A stretch of DNA of 6,090 bases from Deltaproteobacteria bacterium (GTDB taxonomy: Bacteria > Myxococcota_A > UBA796 > GCA-2862545). The stretch spans positions 1-6,090 of the forward strand of contig JAFDJI010000291.1 in NCBI GenBank assembly GCA_019307545.1, written 5' to 3'. Below the pieces are notes generated by a model. That model did not search any database, had not been told where the DNA came from, and saw only the letters and a program-made list of their open reading frames with translations. Position numbers and translations under genes: made by a program. Shown one piece after another: positions 5,638 through 6,090 of this stretch (the stretch's first letter is position 1; every line of letters begins with the position of its first letter).

Positions 5638-6023
5638 GTGCAGCTTCCCCTCAACATCCGCGACAGCCTCGTCGAAGACCTGGACGACATGCTCGAAGCC
5701 TACGCAAACGACCCCGACGCCGAGGCGGTGGTCCGCTACCTGCTCGAGCAGTTGGGATCCTCGCCGACGAGGAGGGCATCGACGATGTCTTGTCCCTACT
5801 GGAGGACGACGCGTCGTTGGAGGTACCTTTGCCAGAGGTACTGGAATCTGAGATGGCCTCCAACGACGAGTTCAAGTTCACCGGTGAGGAAGTGGTCTCC
5901 CTTGTGGAACGCCTCTGCGAGATCGAGTGGGAGAACGGCGAGGACCTCGACGACGAGACCGACGAGGACCTCGACGATGAGACCGACGACGACCTCGATG
6001 ATGAGACCGACGACGATCTGTAG
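5638..6023 (+). pseudogene. Frameshifted gene: ribbon-helix-helix-like N-terminus, hyperacidic C-terminus
   Basis: Two adjacent reading segments look like one gene broken by a single base. Segment one, from GTG 5638 to about 5756, reads VQLPLNIRDSLVEDLDDML, then AYANDPDAEAVVRYLLEQLG. Segment two, from about 5757 to the TAG at 6021-6023 in another frame, reads ILADEEGIDDVLSLLEDD, continues to LVERLCEIEWENG and ends in the acidic repeat. Adding one G to the GGG at 5754-5756 joins them into about 128 residues with uniform high GC3. Segment one has the alternating strand, helix A and helix B pattern of ribbon-helix-helix (CopG/Arc-type) proteins; this is inference. Unshifted, the first frame has no stop before the window end, but reads implausible Arg/Thr/Trp-rich sequence. 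Alternatives are a sequencing error, a true mutation or recoding. The product of the restored gene is not recognised. Confidence 0.65.
5940..6020 (+). repeat. 24-base tandem repeat encoding an acidic octapeptide
   Basis: Three full units at 5940-5963, 5964-5987 and 5988-6011 are followed by a partial unit (6012-6020) and the stop codon. The coding frame gives EDLDDETD, EDLDDETD, DDLDDETD, then DDL. Copies differ mostly by silent GAC/GAT changes, plus one GAG to GAC that changes Glu to Asp. This indicates in-frame expansion with protein-level conservation of a polyacidic tail carrying no basic residue. Confidence 0.9.
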
Positions 6024-6090
6024 TCTCCCACCGGAAACGTCCCGCGCCTGGCGCCGTTGTGCCCGTATTCGAGACGAGGGATTGGCGGCT

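Noticed and set aside
5940..6020. Short repeats considered as a CRISPR array
   Set aside because: Units are contiguous without spacers, keep the reading frame and encode an acidic peptide.
5651..6031. Minus-strand Ser/Arg-rich frame with SSSVSSSR repeats
   Set aside because: It is the antisense of the acidic tandem repeat; the plus strand has better third-position GC and a ribosome-binding site.

Overview
The window is GC-rich bacterial DNA with strong G/C preference at third codon positions. A periplasmic HtrA protease, a lipoprotein with a lipobox and a PEGA-like fold point to a Gram-negative, envelope-rich lineage. The overall flavour (PEGA lipoprotein, glycine-rich SSB, adenosine deaminase of the TDN type) would suit Myxococcota or a related deltaproteobacterial-type group, but the sequence does not fix the phylum.

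Layout. Positions 1-433 hold no convincing gene. About 1-200 carries two different sets of direct repeats (three ~20-base units, then two 31-base units plus a decayed third) that look like insertion-sequence ends, and 354-390 holds two overlapping hairpins. From 434 to 3428 four genes lie on the minus strand, in transcription order: a two-PDZ HtrA/DegP-type serine protease (3428-2046), single-stranded DNA-binding protein (1956-1516), a single-pass membrane protein of unknown function (1449-817) and a PEGA-like lipoprotein (820-434). The last two overlap by four bases and are surely co-expressed. A hairpin lies between htrA and ssb.

A divergent plus-strand gene (3541-4254) encodes a hydrophobic-tailed protein that I tentatively link to the YaaW/UPF0174 type. 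It converges, with a 22-base gap, on a minus-strand adenosine deaminase-family gene (4277 to about 5521).

The right end (5638-6023, plus strand) is the most unusual part. An N-terminal segment resembling a ribbon-helix-helix DNA-binding domain and a strongly acidic C-terminal segment sit in two different frames that would join perfectly if one G were added at 5754-5756. The acidic end is built from a 24-base tandem repeat encoding DLDDETD(E/D). This is either a recent frameshift, a sequence error or, less likely, a recoding site.

Functionally the window mixes housekeeping (SSB, nucleoside salvage), envelope quality control (HtrA) and poorly described envelope proteins. I see no CRISPR array, tRNA, rRNA or complete mobile element.
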